Positions 50,255 through 59,074 of a stretch of DNA of 64,000 nucleotides are shown one piece after another. The first letter of the stretch is position 1. Every line of letters starts with the position of its first letter. Made by a program: the position numbers and the translations under genes. This stretch comes from Brevibacillus choshinensis (lineage in GTDB: Bacteria; Bacillota; Bacilli; Brevibacillales; Brevibacillaceae), in NCBI RefSeq assembly GCF_016811915.1, contig NZ_CP069127.1, forward strand, positions 2,207,001 to 2,271,000, written 5' to 3'. The notes below the pieces were generated by a model. It saw nothing but the letters and a program-made list of their open reading frames with translations, was not told the DNA's origin and did not search any database.

Positions 50255-51967
50255 TTACATTTCTTCCGGAGCGGACAGTCCAAGGAGGCGCAGACCTTCC
50301 TTGAGCACGGCTACCACAGCTGCAACGAGCTGCAGGCGGGAAGCCTTGATGTCCTCTTCTTCCGCGAGAATGCGGACATTCGCATAAAACTTGTTGAACG
50401 ACTGAGCCAAGTCAATCACGTATTTGCCGATCTGGGAAGGATCGAAGTTTTCGCTGGCGCGCTCGATGACTTCCGGGAATGCGTTCAGAAGCGTGATCAC
50501 TGCCCATGCTTCCTTGCTGTCCAGAGCGCCGGCTGCCAAGGCAGATGGTGCAGGCTGGAAGTTGCCTCTGCGCAGCAGCGAGCAGGCGCGTGCGTGGGTG
50601 TATTGGACGTACGGCCCGGTTTCACCCTCAAAGGTCAGCATTTCTTCCAGCGAGAAGTTGATATCGTTCAGACGGTAGTTTTTCAAGTCGTGGAAAATGA
50701 CTGCGCCGACGCCAACCTGACGAGCGACTTCTTCTTTGTTGGGCAGGGAAGGATTTTTCTCCTCAATCACTTTTTGCACATCCGCGATTGCTTGGGCGAG
50801 AACCTCTTCCAGCAGAACGACTTTCCCTTTGCGGGTAGACATTTTCTTGCCGTCCTTGAGCATCATGCCGAATGGAATGTGATGCATGTCGCGGGACCAT
50901 TCATACCCCATTTTTTCCAGCACCTTGTACAGCTGCTGGAAGTGGAGGCGCTGCTCATTCCCTACGACATACACGGCTTTGGCGAAATCATAGGTTTCGT
51001 GACGGTACAGGGCGGCAGCCAAATCGCGAGTAGCATACAGCGTAGCGCCGTCGGATTTTTTGATCAGGCAAGGCGGCATGTCATACTCGTCCAGGCTCAC
51101 GACCAGGGCGCCATCGGATTCGGTCAGCAATCCTTTTTCCTCCAGCAAGGTCACGACGCGATCCATCTGGTCGTTGTAGAATGCTTCGCCGTTGGTGGAG
51201 TCGAAGGAGACGTTCATCAGGTCGTAAATCTTCATGAATTCTTTGAGCGACTCGTCACGGAACCATTTCCACAGATGCTGTGCTTCCTCGTCCCCGTCTT
51301 CGAGCTTTTTGAACCACTCACGCCCTTGGTCTTCGAGGGAAGGATTTTCTTTAGCCTCGTCGTGGAAACGCACGTAGAGGGTCAGCAGCTCCTTGATTGG
51401 TTCTGCTTTTACCTTCTCTTCGTCACCCCACAGACGGTAAGCAACGATGAGCTTACCGAACTGCGTACCCCAGTCACCCAAATGGTTGATGCGCACTGGC
51501 TGGTAGCCACGCTTTTCCATGATGTTGGCGATGGCATTCCCGATGACGGTCGAGCGCAAGTGCCCCATGGAAAATGGCTTTGCGATGTTCGGAGAGGAGA
51601 GGTCGATCGGCACTTTGCGGCCTTGGCCTACATGACTGTCTCCGTAAGCACTTCCTTGGGAGAGGACAGCTCCGATGACTTGCTCTGCCACAACGGCCTG
51701 GTCGAGGAACAGGTTGACGTAAGGACCCACTGCCGTCGATTCGCGCAGGGGAGCGCCGCTGATCTGTCCTGCCAGCTCGGCCGCGATCATGGGAGGTGCC
51801 TTGCGCAGTGCTTTTGCCAATTGGAAGCATGGGAAAGCGATATCTCCCATTGCCGGGTTTGGAGGTGTCTCCAACATGCCGTATACGGTTTCTTTTGGAA
51901 AGTTTTCTACACCCTGCTGTGCGAGGGCGTCGGCGATTTTCTCCGCCACTTGGTGTTTGTAGCTCAT
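50255..51967 (-). CDS. argS: Arginyl-tRNA synthetase
   Basis: Charges tRNA-Arg. The 570-residue class I synthetase has the ATP motif in the form SPNIAKPFSMGHLRSTVIGN (HIGH equivalent is MGHLR) and the second motif as KKMSTRKGKVV, which replaces KMSKS in many Arg enzymes. The C-terminal VQYTHARACSLLRR is the anticodon-binding all-helical domain. ATG 51967 follows AAAGGAG; the frame stays open upstream over the T-box leader but those codons are not translated. Control by the T-box leader upstream is well supported. Confidence 0.95.
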   Translation of the reverse strand: MSYKHQVAEKIADALAQQGVENFPKETVYGMLETPPNPAMGDIAFPCFQLAKALRKAPPMIAAELAGQISGAPLRESTAVGPYVNLFLDQAVVAEQVIGAVLSQGSAYGDSHVGQGRKVPIDLSSPNIAKPFSMGHLRSTVIGNAIANIMEKRGYQPVRINHLGDWGTQFGKLIVAYRLWGDEEKVKAEPIKELLTLYVRFHDEAKENPSLEDQGREWFKKLEDGDEEAQHLWKWFRDESLKEFMKIYDLMNVSFDSTNGEAFYNDQMDRVVTLLEEKGLLTESDGALVVSLDEYDMPPCLIKKSDGATLYATRDLAAALYRHETYDFAKAVYVVGNEQRLHFQQLYKVLEKMGYEWSRDMHHIPFGMMLKDGKKMSTRKGKVVLLEEVLAQAIADVQKVIEEKNPSLPNKEEVARQVGVGAVIFHDLKNYRLNDINFSLEEMLTFEGETGPYVQYTHARACSLLRRGNFQPAPSALAAGALDSKEAWAVITLLNAFPEVIERASENFDPSQIGKYVIDLAQSFNKFYANVRILAEEEDIKASRLQLVAAVVAVLKEGLRLLGLSAPEEM

Positions 51968-52008
51968 GTGAATCTCCTTTCTGATTGGAAAAAGGTTGAG
52001 TGCCCCAA

Positions 52009-52281
52009 ATAAAAAAACCTCTGCGTCTCCTGAAAAAAAGAGACGAGAGGTTGTGCTCCCGCGGTGCCACTCCTGTTGTTTCTGCCCGAAGGCAAAAACC
52101 GCTTCATCTGCTGTATCGGGCAGTCCCGGCATTTCCCTACACAATCCGCACGAGGCTGGATTTTCAGGACGCATCTCCGAGGTGCGTTTCCTTCCATGGT
52201 CCGGCATCGGGCTCACACCAACCCCGACTCGCTACAAGCTCTTTGCATGGAGTACTTTCCTCATCAACGATTCATCTATTC
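52009..52281 (-). promoter_or_regulatory. T-box leader of argS with arginine specifier
   Basis: tRNA-sensing leader that lets transcription proceed when tRNA-Arg is uncharged. On the minus strand it shows the distal stem I motif GGUUGGUGUGAGCC, a specifier region AAACGCACCUCGGAG in which CGC (52186-52184) is an Arg codon followed by A, the T-box bulge GGAGTGGCACCGCGG (52073-52059) and the terminator (52052-52009: 13-bp stem AACCTCTCGTCTC with GAGACGCAGAGGTT, then T7). The specifier choice is my reading by alignment of stem I. Confidence 0.92.
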
Positions 52282-52287
52282 TCTAGC

Positions 52288-52317
52288 ATTATAGCTGGTG
52301 TTGTACCTGTCGTGCAA
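52288..52317 (-). promoter_or_regulatory. Promoter of the argS T-box transcript
   Basis: On the minus strand TTGCAC (52317-52312) and TATAAT (52293-52288) are 18 bp apart. Confidence 0.7.
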
Positions 52318-52318
52318 C

Positions 52319-52813
52319 TTACTCTTCCGGTTTTTGCAAAATCTTGTCTAGCTGGGCGAAGTATTGCTTGGTCAATTTTTCTTTTTCTTCGGCGCTCATG
52401 TTTTCGGCATTCATCCATTGCTGCTTGAATTGCTCCAGCTGCTCCAGCATGGCCAGTTCAGCGGCAGCTTCTTCTTCCAGATCGTAGTTCTCGGTCGGGT
52501 CGAAAGGGATGAGTCGGTTGTCATTGCCGCTGCGCAGGTAAGGATTGCGCCAATGATCCGGAAATTGGTACGGTTGGTCTCCAAACATCAAGCCCAGGAC
52601 ATCATCGGAGTCGAGGGGCATGAAGTGATCGTAATCATCCCGTCGTCCACCCTCCGAAAGATTGATGTGGGAGAGGAAGTAACGCAAAAAATGTTCACCC
52701 GTCTCCCTGTTTTTCACGATCGAATAGGTTTCGAATTCACTATGAGCAAGTTCCTTGATCGTTTCGAGAGAGGACAGAAATTCGTCTTTTTCACGGGCAT
52801 CTAGTGTGTCCAC
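52319..52813 (-). CDS. Hypothetical protein (164 residues)
   Basis: Not recognised. Soluble, helical and acidic, with a Pro-rich middle (MFGDQPYQFPDHWRNPYLRSGNDNRLIPFDPTE) and a coiled C-terminus (AAAELAMLEQLEQFKQQWMNAENMSAEEKEKL). GTG 52813 is chosen because AAAGGAG lies 9 bases upstream; the frame runs further up across part of the dispersed repeat (copy B). It ends just before the argS promoter. Confidence 0.7.
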   Translation of the reverse strand: MDTLDAREKDEFLSSLETIKELAHSEFETYSIVKNRETGEHFLRYFLSHINLSEGGRRDDYDHFMPLDSDDVLGLMFGDQPYQFPDHWRNPYLRSGNDNRLIPFDPTENYDLEEEAAAELAMLEQLEQFKQQWMNAENMSAEEKEKLTKQYFAQLDKILQKPEE

Positions 52814-52858
52814 AGCAGTTCGCTCCTTTAGTATTGCCAAGCCGCGATACATTTTTTG

Positions 52859-52956
52859 TACAGATAAGAATGGAAAGGCTCTCATCCGGTATATGTGTTA
52901 ACAGAGGCGAGGCCTGTGCTCTTTGGTTGCAAAAGCTTGGCGCAGCCAGGTTTTCT
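52859..52956 (+). repeat. Structured dispersed repeat, copy B
   Basis: The shortest copy. First hairpin GATAAGA / TCTCATC (52863-52886, one mismatch), core GGTATATGTG and GGCGAGGCCTGTGC, TCTTTGGTTGC, and the closing CTTGGC-GCA-GCCAGG with TTTTCT (52936-52956). It lies upstream of a minus-strand gene and downstream of the minus-strand YjcZ gene, pointing against both. Confidence 0.65.
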
Positions 52957-53015
52957 CATTCATACAGTATAGCAAATGCCTCGGAGAGTGACAACGAACG
53001 AAGATTTTGGGCATG

Positions 53016-53045
53016 CAAAAGAGCCCGGAGACAAAGGCTCCAGGC
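53016..53045 (-). terminator. Terminator after the YjcZ-type gene
   Basis: On the minus strand GCCTGGAG and CTCCGGGC form an 8-bp stem (one G-U) followed by TCTTTT. Confidence 0.7.
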
Positions 53046-53069
53046 CCTTTTCTTTACGCAGGCGACTGA

Positions 53070-53171
53070 CTAGCAGTCGCAGGAACACCCAACAATTACC
53101 AGCAGGATAAACAGTACGAGCACTAATGCGAAATTATCACCGAAGAAACCGCCGCAGAAAGATGTACTCAT
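53070..53171 (-). CDS. YjcZ-family sporulation miniprotein
   Basis: A 33-residue membrane miniprotein: after MSTSFCGGFFGDN comes FALVLVLFILLVIVG, one transmembrane helix of the YjcZ type, and then CSCDC. These proteins are made in sporulation and found in spore membranes; their function is unknown. ATG 53171 follows GGAGGGGAAAC. Gly/Cys-rich ends are typical of the family. Confidence 0.85.
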   Translation of the reverse strand: MSTSFCGGFFGDNFALVLVLFILLVIVGCSCDC

Positions 53172-53303
53172 CTTTGTTTCCCCTCCTTTCCGTTATGCTC
53201 TAGTCTATACACGAACGCACAGGTTGGCGTGGGCGGATGACCAGCTCACCGAAAAATGGGCGCTGGCTTTTTGGACAACAGTTAATATTAGACAAATTCT
53301 CAA

Positions 53304-53332
53304 TTGACGAAGAGACAGGGGGGTGATAAGAT
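53304..53332 (+). promoter_or_regulatory. Promoter of the SAM-riboswitch transcript
   Basis: TTGACG (53304-53309) and TAAGAT (53327-53332) are 17 bp apart. Between 53172 and 53303 I see nothing else. Confidence 0.75.
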
Positions 53333-53379
53333 ACTTGCAAACATCAACAAAGTTGCAAATCAACTTCATATTGATGAAC

Positions 53380-53484
53380 GACTCTTATCCAGAGAGGCAG
53401 AGGGACTGGCCTGATGAAGCCTCGGCAACCGGTAGAAATCCGGTGCCAATTCCAGCAAAGCTACGGCTTTGAAAGATGAGAGGA
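53380..53484 (+). promoter_or_regulatory. SAM-I riboswitch (S box)
   Basis: Binds S-adenosylmethionine and stops transcription of methionine genes. The S-box core is intact in order: CTTATCCAGAGAGG, GGGACTGGCCTGATGAAGCC, TCGGCAACC, the GGTGCCAATTCC strand, AGCAAAG, and the closing GAAAGATGAGAG. P1 is formed by CTCTTATC with GATGAGAG. The terminator follows at 53513. Confidence 0.97.
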
Positions 53485-53512
53485 TGGCCAAGTGCAACTG
53501 CATTCCGCGGAC

Positions 53513-53548
53513 AAATCCTCTTCTTTTCAAAGAAGGGGATTTTTTTGT
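53513..53548 (+). terminator. Terminator of the SAM riboswitch
   Basis: AAATCCTCTTCTTT pairs with AAAGAAGGGGATTT, followed by TTTTTG. Its left arm is the expression-platform partner of the antiterminator. Confidence 0.85.
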
Positions 53549-53656
53549 TCAGCTAGGAAACGCTCCATTTTCCTACGCGTATATGCGCAACATAGCGAGA
53601 CTTGTGCCTTCTGGGTACGAAGGCTTTGCCGCATCAAGGCTGGGCAAGGCCAGGTT
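53549..53656 (+). repeat. Structured dispersed repeat, copy C, inside the metH leader
   Basis: First hairpin TAGGAAA / TTTCCTA (53554-53575) differs in sequence from copy A but keeps pairing. Core GCAACATAGCGAGACTTG matches copy A exactly, followed by GTGCCTTCTGGGTACGAAGG, then a closing hairpin around CTGG/CCAG and GTTTTCC. It lies between the riboswitch terminator and the metH ribosome binding site, so every full-length metH mRNA contains it. Confidence 0.7.
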
Positions 53657-53718
53657 TTCCACGACCGAATAAACGAAATGGATGAAATGGCGAAGGATAG
53701 CCAAAAAGGAGCAAGCTG

Positions 53719-56700
53719 ATGAAACCAACTTTTCGCGAGCAGCTTTCCCGGAAAATTCTGATTCTCGATGGTGCAATGGGAACCATGCTGCAACAGGCAA
53801 ACCTGACTGCCGATGACTTCGGCGGTGAGGAGTACGACGGATGTAATGAATTGTTGAACCTGACGAGACCGGACGTGATTCGCGGCATTCATGAGAAGTA
53901 TTTGGAGGCCGGAGCAGACATCGTCGAGACGAATACGTTCGGGGCTACTTCAGTGGTTCTGGCAGAATACGACGTTGCGGACAAAGACCTCGAAATTAAC
54001 ATCGCGGCTACACGACTGGCAAAAGAAGCGGTGGATGCGTACTCGACCCCGGAATGGCCGCGTTACGTAGCAGGATCGATGGGGCCGACCACCAAGACGC
54101 TTTCCTTGACAGGCGGTGTCACGTTTGAAGAGCTGGTCGAGTCGTATTACCGCCAAGCGAAAGGGATGATTATCGGAGGCGCAGACGTCCTTTTGCTGGA
54201 GACCTCTCAGGATACGCTGAACGTCAAGGCGGGAGGAATCGGAATTCGCAAAGCCTTTGACGAATTGAACACCGAGCTGCCCGTCATGCTTTCGGGGACG
54301 ATCGAGCCGATGGGGACCACACTTGCGGGTCAAAACATCGAAGCGTTCTATTTTTCACTGGAGCATCTCAAACCAGTGTCAGTCGGGCTGAACTGTGCGA
54401 CAGGGCCCGAATTCATGCGTGATCATCTGCGGACCTTGTCCAGTCTCGCACAGTGTGGCGTCAGCTGCTATCCAAATGCGGGACTTCCGGATGAAAACGG
54501 GCATTATCACGAGACACCTCAGGGTCTTGCAGCGAAAATGCGGGCGTTTGCCGAGCAGGGGTGGCTGAACATTGCCGGTGGCTGCTGCGGTACGACTCCT
54601 GACCATATTCGAGCGATGGCAGAAGCCTTGAAGGATTGCCAGCCGCGGGCGCATGAGATTCCCCCTGTCAGTGCTGTATCCGGAATTGAGGTCGTGTATG
54701 TCGAGGATGACAATCGACCGCTGCTCGTAGGTGAGCGCACGAACGTAATCGGCTCGAAAAAATTCCGAGATCTCATTGCCGCTGGTCAATACGAAGAGGC
54801 ATCCGATATCGCACGCGCGCAGGTGAAGCGCGGTGCCCACGTGATCGACATCTGTCTGGCTGACCCGGATCGGGATGAATACGAAGATATGGAAAAATTC
54901 CTGCAATTCATCGTGAAAAAGGTAAAAGCGCCGCTGATGATCGACTCCACGGATGCGAAAGTAATGGAGCTTGGATTGCGCTATTCCCAAGGGAAGGCGA
55001 TCCTCAACTCGATCAACCTGGAGGATGGGCTGGAGCGCTTTCAGGAAGTCGCGCCGCTGATCCACAAATACGGGGCTGCGGTCGTCGTTGGGACGATCGA
55101 GGAAGCCGGTATGGCTGTCACTCGTGAAAAGAAGCTGGAGGTAGCCAAGCGCTCCTATGATATCTTGGTGAACCAATACGGAGTAAAACCGCAGGATATC
55201 ATTTTCGATCCGCTCGTATTCCCGGTTGGAACCGGTGACGAACAGTATATCGGTTCTGCAAAGGAAACGGTCGAAGGGATCCGCCTGATCAAGCAGGCCA
55301 TGCCTGAATGTAAAACGATCCTTGGGGTCAGCAATGTCTCCTTTGGCCTGCCAGCTGCCGGCCGGGAAGTGTTGAACGCAGTGTTCTTGTACCACACCAC
55401 CTTGGCAGGATTAGACTACGCAATCGTCAATACCGAGAAGCTGGAGCGATACGCTTCCATTCCGGAACATGAGCGGAAGCTGGCTGAAGCCCTGCTGTTC
55501 GAGACCAATGACGAGACGCTGGCAGCCTTCACGGAGTTTTACCGTCAAAAGAAAAAAGAAGTGAGCGTGGAAGTCTCCAACCTGACGCTGGAAGAACGCT
55601 TGGCACGCTACGTTGTCGAGGGCTCCAAGGACGGACTGACCGAGGATCTGCAGCTCGCATTGGAAAAATACGCGCCGCTCGAAATCATCAACGGGCCGCT
55701 GATGACAGGAATGGAAGAGGTAGGTCGCCTGTTCAACGGGAATCAGTTGATCGTAGCCGAGGTGCTGCAAAGCGCTGAAGTCATGAAAGCATCTGTATCC
55801 TTCCTCGAACCATTCATGGAAAAGTCGGACGCTGCAGCCAAAGGGAAAATCTTGCTCGCAACCGTAAAAGGCGACGTGCACGACATCGGCAAAAACCTTG
55901 TGGAAATCATCTTGGCGAACAACGGCTATGAGGTCGTGAATCTCGGAATCAAAGTTCCGCCAGAGCAGCTGATCGCTGCATGCCGGGAAGAGAAGCCGGA
56001 TGCGATCGGCCTGTCGGGTCTGCTGGTTAAGTCGGCTCAGCAAATGGTGATAACGGCGCAAGACTTGCGCGATGCTGGCATCGACGTACCGATGATGGTC
56101 GGTGGCGCTGCGCTGACTCGTAAGTTTACCTCCAACCGGATTGCACCGGAGTACAGCGGAATCGTGCTGTACGCCAAAGATGCCATGGACGGTCTGGACC
56201 TCGTGAACCGTTTGCAAAATCCTAAAGAGCGGGAACGCCTATTGGAAGAGCAGCAGCATTTGCTGGAAGCAGTTGCTACCGCCCAACCGGTAATCGAGGA
56301 GAAAAAGCCGACGATTCCTGCCCGATCTGCCGTCAGCAAAACGGTTCCTGTACATGTTCCGCCTGATTGTGAGCGTCACGTGCTGCGCCAGTACCCGATC
56401 TCTCATCTGCAGCCATACCTGAACCTGCGCATGCTGCTCGGAAAACACCTCGGGGTGCGTGGAAACGTCGACAAGCTCATCGAGTCCGGTGATGAGAAAG
56501 TGCTTGCGCTGTACAGTCTTGTGGAAGATTTGCTGAATGACGCCAAACAGAATGAGTCCATCTCAGCGCACGGGGTCTATCAATTCTTCCCGGCGCAGTC
56601 CAGCGGCAATGAGGTTCTGGTTTACGATCCAGCGGACCACAGCAGAGTGCTCGAACGTTTTGAATTCCCGCGCCAGCCAGAAGAACCGCATCTTTGCCTC

Positions 56701-57165
56701 TCCGACTTCCTCCGCCCTGTGGAAAGCGGCGAAATGGACTATGTCGGCTTCCTGACGGTAACCGCCGGTGGTGGCATTCGCGAGCGTTCTACCGAGCTGA
56801 AGGAGCAGGGGGACTATCTGCGCTCCCACGTTCTTCAGGCCCTCGCCTTGGAGCTGGCAGAAGCGTTTGCTGAGCGGATCCACCACATCATGCGGGATGT
56901 GTGGGGAATTCCAGATCCGGCTGAGATGACGATGCTGGAGCGCTTTGGCGCACGTTACCAAGGGATTCGCGTATCGTTCGGCTATCCCGCGTGCCCGAAT
57001 CTGGAGGATCAAGCGCAGCTGTTCCGCTTGCTGCAGCCGGAAAGCATCGGAGTCCAACTGACAGAAGGCTTTATGATGGAGCCGGAAGCATCTGTTTCCG
57101 CGATGGTATTTGCCCATCCTGAGGCTCGCTATTTTAATGCCGGACCGTCGGTGTTTGAAGTATAA
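53719..57165 (+). CDS. metH: Cobalamin-dependent methionine synthase
   Basis: Transfers the methyl group of 5-methyl-THF to homocysteine. The 1148-residue protein has the homocysteine domain with zinc cysteines (GLNCATGP and GGCCGTTP), the pterin-binding domain (about 330-600), the B12 domain with DxHxxG at D719, H721 and G724 (KGDVHDIGKNL) and the reactivation domain (GARYQGIRVSFGYPACPNLEDQ). ATG 53719 follows AAAAAGGAG. The SAM riboswitch controls it, and it forms an operon with the downstream fused MTHFR gene. Confidence 0.97.
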   Translation: MKPTFREQLSRKILILDGAMGTMLQQANLTADDFGGEEYDGCNELLNLTRPDVIRGIHEKYLEAGADIVETNTFGATSVVLAEYDVADKDLEINIAATRLAKEAVDAYSTPEWPRYVAGSMGPTTKTLSLTGGVTFEELVESYYRQAKGMIIGGADVLLLETSQDTLNVKAGGIGIRKAFDELNTELPVMLSGTIEPMGTTLAGQNIEAFYFSLEHLKPVSVGLNCATGPEFMRDHLRTLSSLAQCGVSCYPNAGLPDENGHYHETPQGLAAKMRAFAEQGWLNIAGGCCGTTPDHIRAMAEALKDCQPRAHEIPPVSAVSGIEVVYVEDDNRPLLVGERTNVIGSKKFRDLIAAGQYEEASDIARAQVKRGAHVIDICLADPDRDEYEDMEKFLQFIVKKVKAPLMIDSTDAKVMELGLRYSQGKAILNSINLEDGLERFQEVAPLIHKYGAAVVVGTIEEAGMAVTREKKLEVAKRSYDILVNQYGVKPQDIIFDPLVFPVGTGDEQYIGSAKETVEGIRLIKQAMPECKTILGVSNVSFGLPAAGREVLNAVFLYHTTLAGLDYAIVNTEKLERYASIPEHERKLAEALLFETNDETLAAFTEFYRQKKKEVSVEVSNLTLEERLARYVVEGSKDGLTEDLQLALEKYAPLEIINGPLMTGMEEVGRLFNGNQLIVAEVLQSAEVMKASVSFLEPFMEKSDAAAKGKILLATVKGDVHDIGKNLVEIILANNGYEVVNLGIKVPPEQLIAACREEKPDAIGLSGLLVKSAQQMVITAQDLRDAGIDVPMMVGGAALTRKFTSNRIAPEYSGIVLYAKDAMDGLDLVNRLQNPKERERLLEEQQHLLEAVATAQPVIEEKKPTIPARSAVSKTVPVHVPPDCERHVLRQYPISHLQPYLNLRMLLGKHLGVRGNVDKLIESGDEKVLALYSLVEDLLNDAKQNESISAHGVYQFFPAQSSGNEVLVYDPADHSRVLERFEFPRQPEEPHLCLSDFLRPVESGEMDYVGFLTVTAGGGIRERSTELKEQGDYLRSHVLQALALELAEAFAERIHHIMRDVWGIPDPAEMTMLERFGARYQGIRVSFGYPACPNLEDQAQLFRLLQPESIGVQLTEGFMMEPEASVSAMVFAHPEARYFNAGPSVFEV

Positions 57166-57185
57166 ACGGAATCAAAAGGAGAGAA

Positions 57186-59057
57186 GTGATTGAGTTGACC
57201 ACAAGCAAGAAAGATTTACGTGGGTATTTGAAGGACCATCTACTGATCGGTGATGGAGCGATGGCGACCCAGCTGCACAGGCTGGGCGTCCCGGTGGGGG
57301 TCAGCTTTGAGGAGCTGTGCCTGTCGAATCCAAAGCTCGTACAAGAAGTGCACGATTCCTACTACCTCGCAGGAGCGAGACTCCTCGAGACCAATACGTA
57401 TTCGGCCAACCGGGATTCCTTGTCCCGCTATGGCCTGGAGCATAAAGTAGCGAGGATTAACCGGCTCGCAGTCAAGCTCGCGCGGGAATCAGCCAAGGAT
57501 GATGCCTATGTGGCAGGCAGCATCGGTTCGATTTTGGCGGGACGTGTACGCAAGAAAGTGCTGGATGAATATCGCGACCAATATGAGGAGCAGGCCATTG
57601 CCTTGCTGCATGCAGGGGTGGACGGCATCATTCTGGAGACATTCCTGGACTTGGAGGAGCTGCTGCTGGCACTGGAAGTCATCCGTCCTCTGACGGATGC
57701 TCCGTTGATTGCCCAGCTGGCTACGCTGGAAGTGGGGCGGACGCGTGACGGATATTCGCTGACGGATGCGTTTGGCCAACTGAAAGGGGCAGGGGCGGAC
57801 ATCATCGGCCTCAACTGTCGACTCGGTCCGGCAGAAATTTTGCGCTCTTTTGAAAACACGGTGGTTCCGGAAGGCGCGCTCCTGTCTGCTTTCCCGAACG
57901 CAGGACGTTTGGGGATGACGGACGGAGAATACGCGTTTAAATCGACGCCGGAGTATTTTGCCAAGAGTGCATTGAATCTGCGGGAGCAAGGAATTCGCTT
58001 GTTGGGCGGTTGTTGCGGTACGACTCCCGCTCACGTGAAAGCCATGGCGGACGCTTTGGAATCTCTGGAGCCGCAAGCCCGGGTCAATCCGACGGTTATT
58101 CCGGGTGATCGTCCTCACGTATCGGTGCAGAACGCACGTGAAGCAAAGCCTAGCATTGTCGAACGTGTCAAAACAGAGACGACGATCATCGTGGAATTCG
58201 ACCCGCCGCGGGATCTGGATGCCGATGCATTCCTGGATGGCTGCTGCGAGCTGCACAGGGCAGGAGCTGACGCCATTACGCTTGCGGATAATTCCTTGGC
58301 GACCGTCCGCATGAGCAACATGGCTCTGGGCGCTTTGATGAAAAGCCGGCACGGGATCGAACCGCTGCTGCATTTGGCCTGCCGCGACCGCAATCTGATC
58401 GGGCAGCAATCGCACTTGATGGGGCTGCATGCGCTCGGCATCGATCAAATTTTGGTCATCACTGGTGACCCATCTCGATTCGGTGACTTGCCAGGGGCTA
58501 CGTCCGTATTCGACGTGACCTCCTTTGACTTGATTCGCATGGTGAAGCAGCTGAACGAAGGCGTATCGTTCTCCGGTCGCCCCCTCAAACAAAAAGCGAA
58601 TTTTATCGTAGGAGCGGCTTTCAATCCGAATGTGAGGCAGATGGATGCTGCAATCGCCCGCCTGGAAAAGAAAGTGGAGGCCGGAGCCGATTACATTATG
58701 ACCCAGCCTGTGTACGACGCGGAATCGATCAAGCTCGTATACGAGGCGACCAAGCATATCGGGATCCCGGTATTCATCGGGATCATGCCGCTGACCAGCT
58801 CGAGAAACGCGGAATTCCTGCACAATGAGGTGCCCGGGATCAAGCTGTCAGCCGAGGCACTGGAACGGATGAAAAAGGTGCAGGGTGAAGCAGCAAGGCA
58901 GGAAGGGATCAAGATGGCCAAAGAATTGCTCGATACGGCCGTTCAATACTTCAAAGGCATCTATCTGATCACGCCGTTCAATTATTCTTCGATGGCAGCC
59001 GAGCTGGTTCAGTATGTGCGCCAGCAGAGCGCTCTCGTCAAATCAGCCGTACACTAA
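57186..59057 (+). CDS. yitJ: Bifunctional homocysteine S-methyltransferase / methylene-THF reductase
   Basis: A 623-residue fusion. Residues 1-300 are a homocysteine methyltransferase domain with zinc cysteines (GLNCRLGP and GGCCGTTPAHVKAM). Residues about 325-620 are a MetF-like FAD-dependent TIM barrel (TTIIVEFDPPRDLDADAF, DQILVITGDPSRFGD, GADYIMTQPVYDAESI). It can make 5-methyl-THF for MetH, completing a one-carbon module. GTG 57186 is 20 bp after metH, with AAAAGGAG before it; coupling and shared riboswitch control are likely. Gene name by similarity to B. subtilis YitJ. Confidence 0.93.
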   Translation: MIELTTSKKDLRGYLKDHLLIGDGAMATQLHRLGVPVGVSFEELCLSNPKLVQEVHDSYYLAGARLLETNTYSANRDSLSRYGLEHKVARINRLAVKLARESAKDDAYVAGSIGSILAGRVRKKVLDEYRDQYEEQAIALLHAGVDGIILETFLDLEELLLALEVIRPLTDAPLIAQLATLEVGRTRDGYSLTDAFGQLKGAGADIIGLNCRLGPAEILRSFENTVVPEGALLSAFPNAGRLGMTDGEYAFKSTPEYFAKSALNLREQGIRLLGGCCGTTPAHVKAMADALESLEPQARVNPTVIPGDRPHVSVQNAREAKPSIVERVKTETTIIVEFDPPRDLDADAFLDGCCELHRAGADAITLADNSLATVRMSNMALGALMKSRHGIEPLLHLACRDRNLIGQQSHLMGLHALGIDQILVITGDPSRFGDLPGATSVFDVTSFDLIRMVKQLNEGVSFSGRPLKQKANFIVGAAFNPNVRQMDAAIARLEKKVEAGADYIMTQPVYDAESIKLVYEATKHIGIPVFIGIMPLTSSRNAEFLHNEVPGIKLSAEALERMKKVQGEAARQEGIKMAKELLDTAVQYFKGIYLITPFNYSSMAAELVQYVRQQSALVKSAVH

Positions 59058-59074
59058 CGAGATAACGAAATCGA

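Noticed and set aside
50180..52012. Open frame of 610 codons antisense to argS
   Set aside because: No start signal or domain; the minus-strand ArgS is certain, and the frame runs through its terminator.
53469..53672. Open frame through the riboswitch terminator and repeat copy C
   Set aside because: It crosses a terminator and has no ribosome binding site; the similar peptides from the three repeats (for example NIARL) follow from DNA similarity.
57489..58823. Open frame of 444 codons antisense to the YitJ fusion
   Set aside because: No ribosome binding site or domain; contained within a certain gene.
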